Shown here: positions 1 to 8,790 of the stretch, piece by piece
Position numbering within the stretch: the stretch's first letter is position 1
How the letters are laid out: each line of letters starts with the position of its first letter
Assembly: GCA_002878375.1 (NCBI GenBank)
Contig: NIRF01000006.1
Span: 31,069 to 95,068, forward strand
Length of the DNA stretch: 64,000 bases
Origin: Dictyoglomus sp. NZ13-RE01
GTDB lineage: Bacteria > Dictyoglomota > Dictyoglomia > Dictyoglomales > Dictyoglomaceae
Direction of reading: 5' to 3'
Position numbers and translations under genes: made by a program
The notes under the pieces: model-generated
What the model was told of the DNA's origin: nothing
Seen by the model: only the letters and a program-made list of their open reading frames with translations
Databases searched by the model: none

Positions 1-197
1 CCATGGACCAATACATCTACTCCAATTTCTTCCTGCATCCTTATAACCTCTTCTGTTGCTTTCAATTCCAGCTCATGCAATGTGGAATAAGAAATGAGAC
101 CTTTAGCATACTGATTTCTTGCCTTAACCAAATAATCTGGCTTAGGAAAACTTCCCACACTTGTAACAGGTAATATAGGTAATTTTATCTCCTTCAT
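1..197 (-). CDS. MetE-family methyltransferase, catalytic-core type (5' part only)
   Basis: The first 65 codons of a gene that runs off the left edge. The start at 197 has a GAGGTG ribosome site and its ATGA overlaps the stop of the upstream MetE-like gene, so the two are translationally coupled. The N-terminus reads LPVTSVGSFPKPDYL followed by a charged helix and EEIGVDVLVHG. This is the usual opening of the C-terminal catalytic barrel of cobalamin-independent methionine synthase and of the short core-MetE proteins of archaea and anaerobes. Family knowledge suggests methyl transfer to homocysteine. The zinc ligands lie outside the window, so catalytic competence cannot be judged here. Confidence 0.8.
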   Translation of the reverse strand, partial: MKEIKLPILPVTSVGSFPKPDYLVKARNQYAKGLISYSTLHELELKATEEVIRMQEEIGVDVLVH

Positions 198-1171
198 CTT
201 CTTTCACCTCTTACCAAATTTACTCCTTTTGCTAAATTTACAAGCTTTTCATAAGCTCTTTCTCTCGGTAGATACTCTAATCCACAGCTGGGATTAACAA
301 AAAGCCTTTCTTCGGGAACATACTCTAATGCTTTTTCCACTAAACTTTTTATCTGTTCTGGGGTCTCCAACTTTGTATTCCTTGCATCCACAATTCCATA
401 TCCAAGAGCCAAATTCTTAGGAAAATCCCTCAATATTTCAAAATTTTCCTTTCTTGATACAAAATCTATCCCAAAGGTATCTATATTAAGCCTTGATATC
501 TCCTTTCTCAAAGGTAAAACAGTATAAAAATAGGTGTATATAGCTAAGTTACCACTAAAGTACCTTCTTATCCTGTTATAAATATCTACCAGTAGATCAA
601 AATCTTCTGGATAGTATAAAATAGAAGGCTCATTAAACTGTAAATACTTTACTCCCTCTTTGTCTAAAAGCTTTACCTCCTCTATTAGAGCGTCAGTATA
701 TGCATTACTCAATTCCGCTATGCTTTTATAATATTCATCTCTGCTTAATCTTGCCAATGTATATGGTCCTGTTAATACAGCCTTAACGGGCACATTCTTT
801 GCAAAATCTTGAGCCCTTTTCCAATCTTCTAAAATAATTGGCTCTCTCCATTTTATTTTTCCTACCACAACGGGCTGTCTATAATAGGTGTTATTGTCAA
901 AATACCTGAAAAGTCCTCCAATCTCTATTCCATCAAGCTTTTTAGCAATATAACTCTGACCATCCTCCCATCTTATCTGTCCATCAGTTATTAATTCTAC
1001 TCCTGCAGAGATCTGCTCTTCTATAACCTCTTTCGTAACCTCATCAAAAACCCTCTCCAGTTCCTCTTTACTAATCTTACCTTGATCATAAGCATGAATA
1101 GCCTTTCTCAATTTTGCCTCTCTTGGTGGATTAGGAATTTTAGGATAATGATCAACAACTGTTATAATCAT
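194..1171 (-). CDS. MetE-like protein lacking most zinc ligands
   Basis: A short MetE-family barrel of about 325 residues. I chose ATG 1171 because AGGAGG sits 4 bases upstream; the earlier ATG at 1177 touches the ribosome site. LQFNEPS (about 179) matches the family's QIDEPA motif, and NPSCGLEYLP (Cys about 296) matches the last zinc-ligand motif NPDCGL. The other zinc ligands of E. coli MetE (His641, Cys643, Glu665) align by eye with Tyr, Tyr and Asp in IYTYFYT and FGIDFVS. It overlaps by 4 bases a second MetE-family gene that starts normally. I infer a two-protein arrangement in which this one binds substrate or supports the catalytic partner. It may be the last-but-one gene of an ADH-ilvD-MetE transcript. 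Confidence 0.8.
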   Translation of the reverse strand: MIITVVDHYPKIPNPPREAKLRKAIHAYDQGKISKEELERVFDEVTKEVIEEQISAGVELITDGQIRWEDGQSYIAKKLDGIEIGGLFRYFDNNTYYRQPVVVGKIKWREPIILEDWKRAQDFAKNVPVKAVLTGPYTLARLSRDEYYKSIAELSNAYTDALIEEVKLLDKEGVKYLQFNEPSILYYPEDFDLLVDIYNRIRRYFSGNLAIYTYFYTVLPLRKEISRLNIDTFGIDFVSRKENFEILRDFPKNLALGYGIVDARNTKLETPEQIKSLVEKALEYVPEERLFVNPSCGLEYLPRERAYEKLVNLAKGVNLVRGERR

Positions 1172-1195
1172 GCCCATCCTCCTTTTACTTAAATA

Positions 1196-2878
1196 TTATT
1201 CTTCATAAATATCCCTTAATACAGCACCTTTACTAGCAGAAGTTACAAGCTTTGCATACCTTCTAAGATAGGAAAATTCTATTTCTTTTTTAACAGGCTT
1301 CCAATTTTTCCTTCTATTTTCCAATTCTTCATCACTAACTTTTACATTCAATCTTCTTCCAGGTATATCTATTTCAATGATATCTCCATCCCTTAATAGA
1401 GCAATTGGACCTCCTTCTGCTGCTTCTGGAGAAATATGTCCAATAGCAGATCCCCTGCTTCCTCCTGAAAATCTTCCATCCGTGATAAGAGCGACATCCT
1501 CATCAAGTCCCATACCTGCCAGAGCAGATGTGGGTCCCAACATTTCCCTCATTCCTGGTCCTCCCTTTGGTCCTTCATATCTTATTACAACTACGTCTCC
1601 CCTCTTAATCTTACCCCCATAAATATCTTTAATTGCAGATTCTTCACTGTCAAAAACCCTTGCAGGTCCTTCATGTTTTAACATTTTGGGACTTACTGCG
1701 GACTTCTTAACTACTGCTCCTTCTGGTGCCAAATTGCCATAAAGTATAACTATACCTCCATCCTTCGCATAAGGCTCCTCCAATGGTTTTATAACATTTC
1801 TATCTCTAATTTCTGCGGATTTTGCAATCTCTCCAATGGTCTTCCCTGATACCGTTAAAGCATTTGGCTCTATGAGATTACCTTTCAAAAGCTCTTTCAA
1901 TACTGCAGGAATACCTCCAGCCTCGTGAAGATCCTGAATATGCTGGGAAGAAGCGGGACTGAGTTTACAAATATTTGGAGTCCTATCACTAATCCTCTGA
2001 AAGACATCTAAAGGCAAATCTACCTTTGCCTCCTTCGCTATAGCAAGAAGATGAAGAACAGTATTGGTAGAGCCACCAAGAGCCATATCTACTGCTATAG
2101 CATTCTCGAAGGCTTCTCTTGTTAATATATCTCTTGCCTTAATATTATCTTTTACCAACTGTACTATTCTTTTCCCAGCCTCTTTAGATAATCTTTTTCT
2201 CATTCCATCATAGGCAAAAGGAAGAGTACCGTTAAAGGGTAGAGCTATCCCAAGGGCTTCGCTCAAACAATTCATGGTATTTGCAGTAAACATACCAGAA
2301 CAAGAGCCACATCCAGGACATGCATACTGCTCCAATTCGTATAATTCTTCTTCTCTCATAGTACCTGCCTTAACTTTTCCAATACCTTCAAACACACTAA
2401 TTAAATCTACATCCATTCCTCTCCATCTTCCCGCCAACATAGGACCACCACTTAATATCAAAGAGGGAAGATTTAATCTTGCTGCTGCCATAAGCATACC
2501 TGGAACTATCTTATCACAGTTTGTTATTAGTATAATTCCATCAAGTTGATAAGCTTCTACCATTGCTTCTATAGAATCTGCAATTAGCTCCCTACTAGCT
2601 AAAGAATACTTCATTCCTTTATGTCCCATTGCAATACCATCACATATACCAATAACTCTAAATTCCATTGGTGTTCCGCCTGCCTGTAAAATTCCATCTT
2701 TTACATATCTACTCACTATATCCAGATGTACATGTCCTGGGATCATCTCATTTCCAGAATTTACAACCCCAATTAAAGGTTTCTCTAAATCCTCCGGGGT
2801 ATATCCCATAGCATAGAACAAAGATCTATGAGGAGCCTTTTCTAATCCCTTCTTAACACTATCACTTCTCAATTTCAT
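1196..2878 (-). CDS. ilvD: Dihydroxy-acid dehydratase
   Basis: Full-length (560 residues) dihydroxy-acid dehydratase, which converts 2,3-dihydroxy-isovalerate and -methylvalerate to the 2-keto acids in valine and isoleucine synthesis. Visible family motifs are PGHVHLD near residue 50, [10 protein letters not shown] near 120, and [17 protein letters not shown] near 190. These carry Cys ligands of the Fe-S cluster. The PGHVHL form of the first motif is the one seen in the E. coli [4Fe-4S] enzyme. GGAGG lies just before ATG 2878. The gene is 12 bases downstream of the iron alcohol dehydrogenase and 24 bases upstream of the MetE-like gene, so probably one operon from the promoter near 4.1 kb. Confidence 0.96.
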   Translation of the reverse strand: MKLRSDSVKKGLEKAPHRSLFYAMGYTPEDLEKPLIGVVNSGNEMIPGHVHLDIVSRYVKDGILQAGGTPMEFRVIGICDGIAMGHKGMKYSLASRELIADSIEAMVEAYQLDGIILITNCDKIVPGMLMAAARLNLPSLILSGGPMLAGRWRGMDVDLISVFEGIGKVKAGTMREEELYELEQYACPGCGSCSGMFTANTMNCLSEALGIALPFNGTLPFAYDGMRKRLSKEAGKRIVQLVKDNIKARDILTREAFENAIAVDMALGGSTNTVLHLLAIAKEAKVDLPLDVFQRISDRTPNICKLSPASSQHIQDLHEAGGIPAVLKELLKGNLIEPNALTVSGKTIGEIAKSAEIRDRNVIKPLEEPYAKDGGIVILYGNLAPEGAVVKKSAVSPKMLKHEGPARVFDSEESAIKDIYGGKIKRGDVVVIRYEGPKGGPGMREMLGPTSALAGMGLDEDVALITDGRFSGGSRGSAIGHISPEAAEGGPIALLRDGDIIEIDIPGRRLNVKVSDEELENRRKNWKPVKKEIEFSYLRRYAKLVTSASKGAVLRDIYEE

Positions 2879-2890
2879 TTACCTCCCTCA

Positions 2891-4051
2891 CTATAAGCTC
2901 ATTCTTAGTATATTTAGCACATCCTCTTTATATAATTTCTTTGTATTTCCAATAGGTCCAAACATAACAGCCTTTTCACTCATCTCTTCCAAACGAGAAT
3001 CATCTATACCTACCTTTGAAAGTTTTGTAGGAACCCCAATGCTCTCATAAAACTCTATTAATTTTTCTATTCCTTTTAACCCTATCTCATAATCACTTCC
3101 CTCATCTGTAATTCCCCATACATTTCTCGCAAATTGTGCGAACTTCCATGGAATTTCATCAATCACATACTTCATCCAATGTGGGAATACTATTGCAAGT
3201 CCAAGTCCATGCGGAATATCATATATGGCACTTATGGCATGTTCTATAGCATGGGTAGCCCAATCTTGCTCTTTACCAACCCCAATTATTCCATTTAGGG
3301 CATTAGTCCCACACCAAAGAATAACTCCTCTCGCCTCCACATCCTCAGGATTTTGAATTAATTTAGGAGTAGTTTCAATAACAGTCTTCATTATTGCCTC
3401 TGCAAATCTATCTTGAAGTATCGCATCAGACACTTTATCAAAATACTGTTCAAAAACATGGGAAAGTATATCTACAATTCCATACAATGTATGGTTTAAG
3501 GGAACTGTTGTGGTATTTTTGGGGTCCAATATGGAAAACTTTGGATATAGATATGGACTTGATATAGCTAATTTTTCCTCAGTCTCCATATTAGATATAA
3601 CTGCATTTCCATTCATCTCCGAACCTGTAGCTGCAAGAGTTAATACTGTACCTATAGGAATAGATGGCTTTATTGGAATTCTCTTTTTAAATAGATCCCA
3701 TACATCACCTTCATAAGAGAGCCCTGCAGAAATAGCCTTTGCTGTATCTATTACACTTCCTCCTCCTACAGCTAAGATAAAATTAATATTATTTTCTCTA
3801 ACCATTTCAATACCTTTTCTTACTAAATCTACTCTGGGATTTGGCTTTACCCCTTCCAGCTCAAAAATTTTAATATTTTCTTGTCTAAGTAGGAAAACTA
3901 CTCTATCGTATAGCCCAATTTTTTTAATACTTCCTTGCCCAAGCACTAATAAAACTTTATCTCCATATAACTTTGTCTCCTTACCTACCTCATTGGTTGC
4001 ATCTATTCCAAAAATTATCTTTGTCGGATTATGAAATACAAAATTTCTCAT
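2891..4051 (-). CDS. Iron-containing alcohol dehydrogenase (BdhA/YqhD-like)
   Basis: A 386-residue member of the iron-dependent alcohol dehydrogenase family (NAD(P)H-linked reduction of aldehydes to alcohols, cytoplasmic). Visible are the nucleotide-binding GGGSVIDTAKAI (about residue 97), the metal-site segment DILSHVFEQYFD (about 195) and the His-rich ATHAIEHAISAIYDIPHG (about 265). The overall length and the WDLF/ATGSEMNGNAV segment resemble the butanol-dehydrogenase (BdhA/YqhD) branch. The substrate cannot be told from sequence. It is the first gene of the ADH-ilvD-metE-like run, with AAGGAGGG before ATG 4051 and a clear promoter upstream. Confidence 0.92.
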   Translation of the reverse strand: MRNFVFHNPTKIIFGIDATNEVGKETKLYGDKVLLVLGQGSIKKIGLYDRVVFLLRQENIKIFELEGVKPNPRVDLVRKGIEMVRENNINFILAVGGGSVIDTAKAISAGLSYEGDVWDLFKKRIPIKPSIPIGTVLTLAATGSEMNGNAVISNMETEEKLAISSPYLYPKFSILDPKNTTTVPLNHTLYGIVDILSHVFEQYFDKVSDAILQDRFAEAIMKTVIETTPKLIQNPEDVEARGVILWCGTNALNGIIGVGKEQDWATHAIEHAISAIYDIPHGLGLAIVFPHWMKYVIDEIPWKFAQFARNVWGITDEGSDYEIGLKGIEKLIEFYESIGVPTKLSKVGIDDSRLEEMSEKAVMFGPIGNTKKLYKEDVLNILRMSL

Positions 4052-4082
4052 TTTTTTCCCTCCTTACTTTCAAATTTTAAAA

Positions 4083-4111
4083 ATTATATGGTAATAATTA
4101 TGATAATACAA
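4083..4111 (-). promoter_or_regulatory. Promoter of ADH-ilvD-metE-like run
   Basis: On the minus strand TTGTAT (4106-4111), a 17-base spacer and a perfect TATAAT (4083-4088) form a sigma-70-type promoter. It lies about 30 bases upstream of the alcohol dehydrogenase start, and no other promoter of this quality is visible before ilvD. Confidence 0.75.
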
Positions 4112-4134
4112 GATTAAAATTTTTAAAATTATTC

Positions 4135-4163
4135 TTGCTTAATTCAGAGTATTTTGGTATAAT
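4135..4163 (+). promoter_or_regulatory. Promoter of DUF39/NIL-ferredoxin pair
   Basis: TTGCTT (4135-4140), a 17-base spacer and a perfect TATAAT (4158-4163). The predicted start of transcription is near 4170, which leaves a leader of about 115 bases before the DUF39 start codon. It diverges from the ADH promoter only 24 bases away. Confidence 0.75.
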
Positions 4164-4169
4164 TCCAAC

Positions 4170-4285
4170 TTAAAAATTATAAAAGGGATAGTGGAGGTGG
4201 TGACAGTGGTATGGATCATGCCTTGCCCGAAAAGGGCATTTCAGAGCAATAAATATAACAAAAAACTTGAAAGGGAGGTATTAGA
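4170..4285 (+). promoter_or_regulatory. 115-base leader with short ORF and hairpin before DUF39
   Basis: The transcribed leader contains GGAGGTGG (4193-4200) followed by a 13-codon ORF, ATG 4211 to TAA 4252, encoding MDHALPEKGISEQ. A hairpin TGCCC-GAAAA-GGGCA lies inside this ORF. The DUF39 gene has its own GGGAGG site near 4274. I could not fit the leader to the SAM-I, SAM-II or T-box consensus. A leader-peptide or riboswitch role is only a guess. Confidence 0.35.
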
Positions 4286-5509
4286 ATGGCAAAAACCATT
4301 GAAGAGATTAATGAGAAAATTCGTGAGGGTAAAGCAGTAGTTGTTACAGCGGAGGAAATGATTGATATAGTAAGAGAGAAGGGAGTAGAAAAAGCAGCAA
4401 AAGAGGTAGATGTAGTTACCACTGGCACCTTTGGTATTATGTGTTCCTCAGGTATATATTTTAATATAGGGCATACTAAACCAAGAATAAAGCTTGGAGG
4501 AGGAAAGGTATATCTAAATAATGTGCCCGCCTATGCAGGTTTTGCTGCAGCAGACCTATTCTTAGGAGCAAATGCTCTTCCCGATGATGATCCAAGAAAT
4601 AGATACTATCCAGGAGATTTTGAATATGGCGGTGGACATGTTATAGAAGACTTAGTTTCTGGGAAAGAAATACTATTAACAGCTACTGCCTATGGTACAG
4701 ACTGCTATCCAAGGAAAAGTCTTAATGCTTATATTACAATAAACGATCTAAACGAAGCAGTCCTCTTCAATATAAGAAATGCCTATCAAAATTATAATGT
4801 TGCAGTAAACCTATCGAATAGACCTATCTATACGTATATGGGATTTTTAAAACCAAAACTTGGTAATGCCAACTATAGTAGTGCAGGACAGCTTTCTCCT
4901 CTTCTAAATGATCCCTTTTATAAAACTATTGGGATAGGAACAAAGATATTCTTAGGAGGAGGAATAGGATATGTAGCATGGCATGGAACTCAACACAATC
5001 CTAATGTTCCAAGAACTGAAAGAGGTGTCCCAAAGGTAGGAGCTGGCACCCTTGCAGTAATAGGAGATCTAAAAGGAATGAGTCCTAAATGGCTAAGAGG
5101 AGTAAGCATGAAAGGCTATGGGGTATCTCTTGCAGTAGGTATTGGAGTGCCTATTCCTATTTTGGATGAAGAAATAGCCTTCTACACATCTATAAGTGAT
5201 GATGAAATTTATGCCCCTGTAGTAGACTATAGCTCTACCTATCCAAATAGAGAACCTGACATAATTACAGAAGTAACATACAAACAACTAAGAAGTGGAG
5301 AGATTGAAGTATTAGGGAAAAAAGTACCTACAAGTCCCCTCTCCAGTTATGTAAAAGCAAGAGAGATTGCCAACATATTAAAGGATTGGATAAAGACTGG
5401 AAAATTCCTATTAACAAAACCATCTGCCCCCATTCCCGGACCAGAATCAGGAATTAAATTTAAGCCCTTCTCTGGGAGAGAAATAAAGGAGGAGGTAAAA
5501 GAGAAATGA
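4286..5509 (+). CDS. DUF39 protein, L-aspartate semialdehyde sulfurtransferase-like
   Basis: A 407-residue DUF39 protein, the family shown genetically in Methanosarcina and Desulfovibrio to be needed for making homocysteine from aspartate semialdehyde and sulfide. Two Cys positions are visible in conserved-looking contexts, GIMCSSGI (Cys53) and YGTDCYPRKS (Cys140). They match the two Cys described as essential in the family. No CBS domains follow; the protein ends in a Lys/Glu-rich tail. The stop overlaps the start of the NIL-ferredoxin gene by 4 bases, the usual pairing. Expected role: activated sulfur transfer, with the ferredoxin supplying electrons. Confidence 0.9.
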   Translation: MAKTIEEINEKIREGKAVVVTAEEMIDIVREKGVEKAAKEVDVVTTGTFGIMCSSGIYFNIGHTKPRIKLGGGKVYLNNVPAYAGFAAADLFLGANALPDDDPRNRYYPGDFEYGGGHVIEDLVSGKEILLTATAYGTDCYPRKSLNAYITINDLNEAVLFNIRNAYQNYNVAVNLSNRPIYTYMGFLKPKLGNANYSSAGQLSPLLNDPFYKTIGIGTKIFLGGGIGYVAWHGTQHNPNVPRTERGVPKVGAGTLAVIGDLKGMSPKWLRGVSMKGYGVSLAVGIGVPIPILDEEIAFYTSISDDEIYAPVVDYSSTYPNREPDIITEVTYKQLRSGEIEVLGKKVPTSPLSSYVKAREIANILKDWIKTGKFLLTKPSAPIPGPESGIKFKPFSGREIKEEVKEK

Positions 5510-5919
5510 GGACTGAAAGAATTGTGCTCCATTTTCCAAAACATTTAGCGGACAAGCCTGTAATAGTTAATCTGGTCCGGAAATTTGATTTAGATTTCAA
5601 CATTCTTAAGGCAACAATAACTCCAGATGAGGAAGGAGTAATGGTCTTAGAAATTACTGGAGAGGAAGAGAACTTTCAAAAAGGAATCCAGTATTTGAAA
5701 GAATTAGAAGTAAAGATCCAGCCTTTGTCTCAAGATGTAATATGGGATGAGACAAGATGTACCCATTGTGGTTATTGTGTAAGCTATTGCCCTACTAAAG
5801 CCTTACAAAGGGACGAAAAAACCTATATGGTTAGTTTTGATCCCCAAAAATGTACCACCTGTGGGATATGCGTTGAGATCTGTCCCTACAAAGCAATGGA
5901 GATAAGGTTAGTTATTTAA
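5506..5919 (+). CDS. NIL domain plus 2x[4Fe-4S] ferredoxin, homocysteine synthesis partner
   Basis: A 137-residue protein with an N-terminal NIL (ACT-like) domain at about residues 1-75 and two [4Fe-4S] ferredoxin motifs, CTHCGYCVSYCP (about 85) and CTTCGICVEICP (about 117). This architecture is the partner of DUF39 in sulfide-dependent homocysteine synthesis, and the two genes overlap by 4 bases. GGAGGAGG precedes ATG 5506. Its 3' end overlaps the stop of the convergent trkA-like gene by 4 bases. Confidence 0.9.
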   Translation: MRTERIVLHFPKHLADKPVIVNLVRKFDLDFNILKATITPDEEGVMVLEITGEEENFQKGIQYLKELEVKIQPLSQDVIWDETRCTHCGYCVSYCPTKALQRDEKTYMVSFDPQKCTTCGICVEICPYKAMEIRLVI

Positions 5920-6614
5920 ATATTCTCTATGGAAAGAAGTTTATTTACATTTTCTAAGGTCCCTACAATATAAAGAATATCTTCTTCTCTGATTATTTCA
6001 TCGGGGTGGGGATTTGCAATGATATCTCCACCTCGATGAATAGCAAGGATTGATAAACTATATTTTCTACGTAATTGAAGACTCTCAATATTTTTACCGA
6101 TCATAGATGGAGTTGGTTTTACCTCAAACACTTTTACATTACCAGAAAGCTCCATAAAATCTATTATATTAGGAACCACAAGTTTTTGAGCTAAAATCTC
6201 GCCCATTTGTCTTTCTGGATAAACAACTAAATCCGCCCCAATCTTTTCTAAAATTTTGCCATGAGCTTCATTAACAGCCTTAGCCACTACATACTTAACT
6301 CCTAATTCCTTAACTAATAAGGTAGCAAGAACAGAAGATTGAATATCATTGGCAATAGCAATTATTACTACATCACAATTCTGTATTCCTGCCTCCCTTA
6401 AAGCATTTATATTTGTAGCATCCACAACTTTAGCATAAGAAACATAATCTTTTATTCCTTCTACCCTCTCCTCATCCATATCTATGGCAAGAACAGAAGC
6501 CCCTAATCTTTCCAAGGTAATAGCCAAAGCAGAACCAAACCTACCAAGCCCAATAACTCCAAAATCATGAAATCTCTCCCCTGAAATAGCACTTTTATAA
6601 AATAGTGACTTCAT
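5916..6614 (-). CDS. trkA: Potassium uptake regulatory subunit (TrkA/KtrA, RCK)
   Basis: A 232-residue cytoplasmic regulator of K+ uptake. The N-terminal Rossmann domain shows GLGRFGSALAITLERLG (about 22-38) with AIDMDEERV as the nucleotide-ribose site. The C-terminal RCK_C (TrkA-C) domain follows from about residue 150 (FEVKPTPSMIGKN). The single Rossmann plus RCK_C layout is the KtrA type, not the duplicated E. coli TrkA. It starts 1 base after the stop of the trkH-like channel gene, so the two are co-translated and should form one transporter. Confidence 0.93.
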   Translation of the reverse strand: MKSLFYKSAISGERFHDFGVIGLGRFGSALAITLERLGASVLAIDMDEERVEGIKDYVSYAKVVDATNINALREAGIQNCDVVIIAIANDIQSSVLATLLVKELGVKYVVAKAVNEAHGKILEKIGADLVVYPERQMGEILAQKLVVPNIIDFMELSGNVKVFEVKPTPSMIGKNIESLQLRRKYSLSILAIHRGGDIIANPHPDEIIREEDILYIVGTLENVNKLLSIENI

Positions 6615-6615
6615 A

Positions 6616-7983
6616 TTAACCTACGCTTACCTCCTCTGTAGGATAATCTACAGTTTTCTTATGATTTACAAAGCTTAATAGTGCAAGACCTGCAGTTACC
6701 GTGCCAACTCTTCCCAAAAACATAGTAAAAGTAATTACCAACCTTCCAAAGGTTGAAAGCTGTGGAGTTATTCCAGTAGAAAGCCCAACAGTTCCAAAGG
6801 CAGATACTACTTCAAATAGAATCTTTAAAGGCTCAAAAGGCTCTGTAAGAAGCAACAAAAACCAAGAAAGAATTACTAAACTCAAAGAGAAGAAGAAAAC
6901 TGCCCAAGCTCTTTTAACCGTTTCCCAATTAATGCTTCTATTCTTGAAATGAACATGCTTTCTTTCCAATATAGTAGTATAAACACTTAGTAAAAGAACT
7001 AAAAAAGTAACGGTTTTTATACCTCCTCCAGTTCCTCCTGGTGATGCTCCTATAAACATGAGAAGAATTAAAAAAAGCCAAGTGGCAGGTCTCATCTTGC
7101 CAATATCTAAAGTATTAAATCCAGCAGTTCTTGGAGTGACGCTTTGAAAGTATGCTCCTAATATCTTTCCCTTCCAAGATAGAGGTTTCAAAGTATTGTT
7201 ATACTCTAAAATGAATATCATAATTGTACCTATAACAATTAAGAATAAAGTAGTTAGAAGGGCAGCTTTTGAATGAAGGGCTAAATGATTCTTCTTTTTA
7301 GTAAGTTTTTGATAAATGTCATAAATAACCAAAAAACCGATACCACCTATAATAATCAGGGATGTGATTGTCAAATTTAATAAAATATCATCCACATATC
7401 CTGTAAAACTTCTAAATCCACCAATTAGATCAAATCCTGCATTACAAAAAGCAGAAACAGAATGAAAGACAGCGAACTTAATAGCTTTAATAAGAGGATA
7501 ATCTCGGATGAAAACAAAAAATAGTAGTAAAGCTCCTAAACCCTCAACAGAAAGAACTGTAATGAGAACTCCCTTTAAAAACCTAACAATACCTCTTAAA
7601 GATAAAGCATTCAAGGAAAATTGTATCATTATTCTTTCTCTTAATGGTATCTTTCTATTTAAAAGGAGCATAAGTGAAGTAACAAGCACAACATAACTTA
7701 ATCCACCTATTTGTATAAGCAACATGATAACTAAATGACCAAAATGGGACCAGTGGGTACCCGTATCTACAACCACAAGACCTGTTACACAAGTGGCAGA
7801 AGTGGCAGTAAACAAAGCAGTTACAAAATCTGTGAAGTTACCACTTCTTGAAGAAATAGGAAGCATCAAGAGAAAAGTACCAGTAAGGATTACAAACAAA
7901 AAACTACGAACAAAAAAACCTGCAGGAGTTCCCCTTTTTATAGGAGATAAACCTGCTTCTAAACTACTCATATAATTAAACAA
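6616..7983 (-). CDS. trkH: Potassium uptake membrane subunit (TrkH/KtrB)
   Basis: A 455-residue polytopic protein with the four pore-loop repeats of the Trk/Ktr/HKT family. Selectivity-filter segments are visible at ATCVTGLVVV, SAFCNAGFDLIGG, TPRTAGFNTLD and SAFGTVGLSTG; each carries the conserved filter glycine. I keep the TTG start at 7983 because AGAGGTG lies about 10 bases upstream, whereas the ATG four codons later is about 22 bases from it. TTGTCG-N18-TATATT upstream is a plausible promoter. It forms an operon with the RCK regulator. Confidence 0.93.
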   Translation of the reverse strand: MFNYMSSLEAGLSPIKRGTPAGFFVRSFLFVILTGTFLLMLPISSRSGNFTDFVTALFTATSATCVTGLVVVDTGTHWSHFGHLVIMLLIQIGGLSYVVLVTSLMLLLNRKIPLRERIMIQFSLNALSLRGIVRFLKGVLITVLSVEGLGALLLFFVFIRDYPLIKAIKFAVFHSVSAFCNAGFDLIGGFRSFTGYVDDILLNLTITSLIIIGGIGFLVIYDIYQKLTKKKNHLALHSKAALLTTLFLIVIGTIMIFILEYNNTLKPLSWKGKILGAYFQSVTPRTAGFNTLDIGKMRPATWLFLILLMFIGASPGGTGGGIKTVTFLVLLLSVYTTILERKHVHFKNRSINWETVKRAWAVFFFSLSLVILSWFLLLLTEPFEPLKILFEVVSAFGTVGLSTGITPQLSTFGRLVITFTMFLGRVGTVTAGLALLSFVNHKKTVDYPTEEVSVG

Positions 7984-8060
7984 GCTTCAGTTACACCTCT
8001 TTTCATAATATAATATTTCAAAATTCTAAACGACAATAATTTTATTACCGAGGTCTTAAA

Positions 8061-8789
8061 ATGTCAAATGAGTATGTAAGAAGAGAATATAGAAAATATA
8101 TGAAAGCGGAAGACCTTATTGGATTTACCGTAAAAATAAAGGAAAGTGACCTTTACATTTTAGCAGAAAAAAATTTAGAAAAGGAAGCAAAAAGAATTTT
8201 AGAATATTACAGAGAGGAATTAGAAGAATATATTAAAATTGATCCAATTTTTCAAATAACCTTAGAACCCCACAAAGTTCTTCCCAATGCACCTCAGATT
8301 GCAAAGGAGATGTCCTATTGGGCAGAAAAGGCAGGAGTAGGTCCCATGGCAAGTGTTGCAGGCGCAATAGCGGAATTTGTAGGAAAAGATCTATTAAAAT
8401 ATACTTCGCAGGTCATTGTAGAAAATGGGGGAGATATTTTCTTAAGCACAAAGAAGGAAAGAAGGGTTGCCATCTTTGCAGGAAAATCTCCCTGGAGCAA
8501 CAAACTGGGACTTCTCATTCCAAAAGATTCTACTCTTGGCATATGCACCTCTTCTGCAACCGTTGGACCATCCTTAAGCTTTGGGAAGGCGGATGCAGTA
8601 GTAATTGTATCTGACTCTACCATATTTTCTGATGCCCTTGCCACAGCTGTAGGAAATATGATACAAACTCCTGAAGATATAAATTTAGGAATAGAATTTG
8701 CTAAAAGCTTTCCCCAAGTTCACCAAGTAATAATCATCTTAGAAAAACACCTTGGAATTTGGGGGAAATATGAAATAATCAAGTTCTAA
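8061..8789 (+). CDS. UPF0280/COG2122 ApbE-like protein (homocysteine synthesis)
   Basis: A 242-residue UPF0280 (COG2122) protein, distantly related to the flavin transferase ApbE. Visible family features are GPMASVAGAIAEFVG (about 95), VENGGDIFL (about 120) and ICTSSATVGPSLSFGKADAV (about 175). Genetic work in Desulfovibrio places COG2122 with DUF39 and the NIL-ferredoxin in homocysteine formation. All three occur here within 4.5 kb, separated only by trkHA. The biochemical role is unknown. GAGGT precedes ATG 8061. It converges with the LiaF-like gene 1 base downstream. Confidence 0.85.
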   Translation: MSNEYVRREYRKYMKAEDLIGFTVKIKESDLYILAEKNLEKEAKRILEYYREELEEYIKIDPIFQITLEPHKVLPNAPQIAKEMSYWAEKAGVGPMASVAGAIAEFVGKDLLKYTSQVIVENGGDIFLSTKKERRVAIFAGKSPWSNKLGLLIPKDSTLGICTSSATVGPSLSFGKADAVVIVSDSTIFSDALATAVGNMIQTPEDINLGIEFAKSFPQVHQVIIILEKHLGIWGKYEIIKF

Positions 8790-8790
8790 A

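Noticed and set aside
4170..4285. SAM-I, SAM-II or T-box riboswitch in the leader before DUF39
   Set aside because: The conserved cores of these elements are not present; only a small hairpin and short ORF are seen.
8315..8644. ORFs of about 100 codons on both strands within the COG2122 gene
   Set aside because: Alternate-frame shadows of a well-supported gene.
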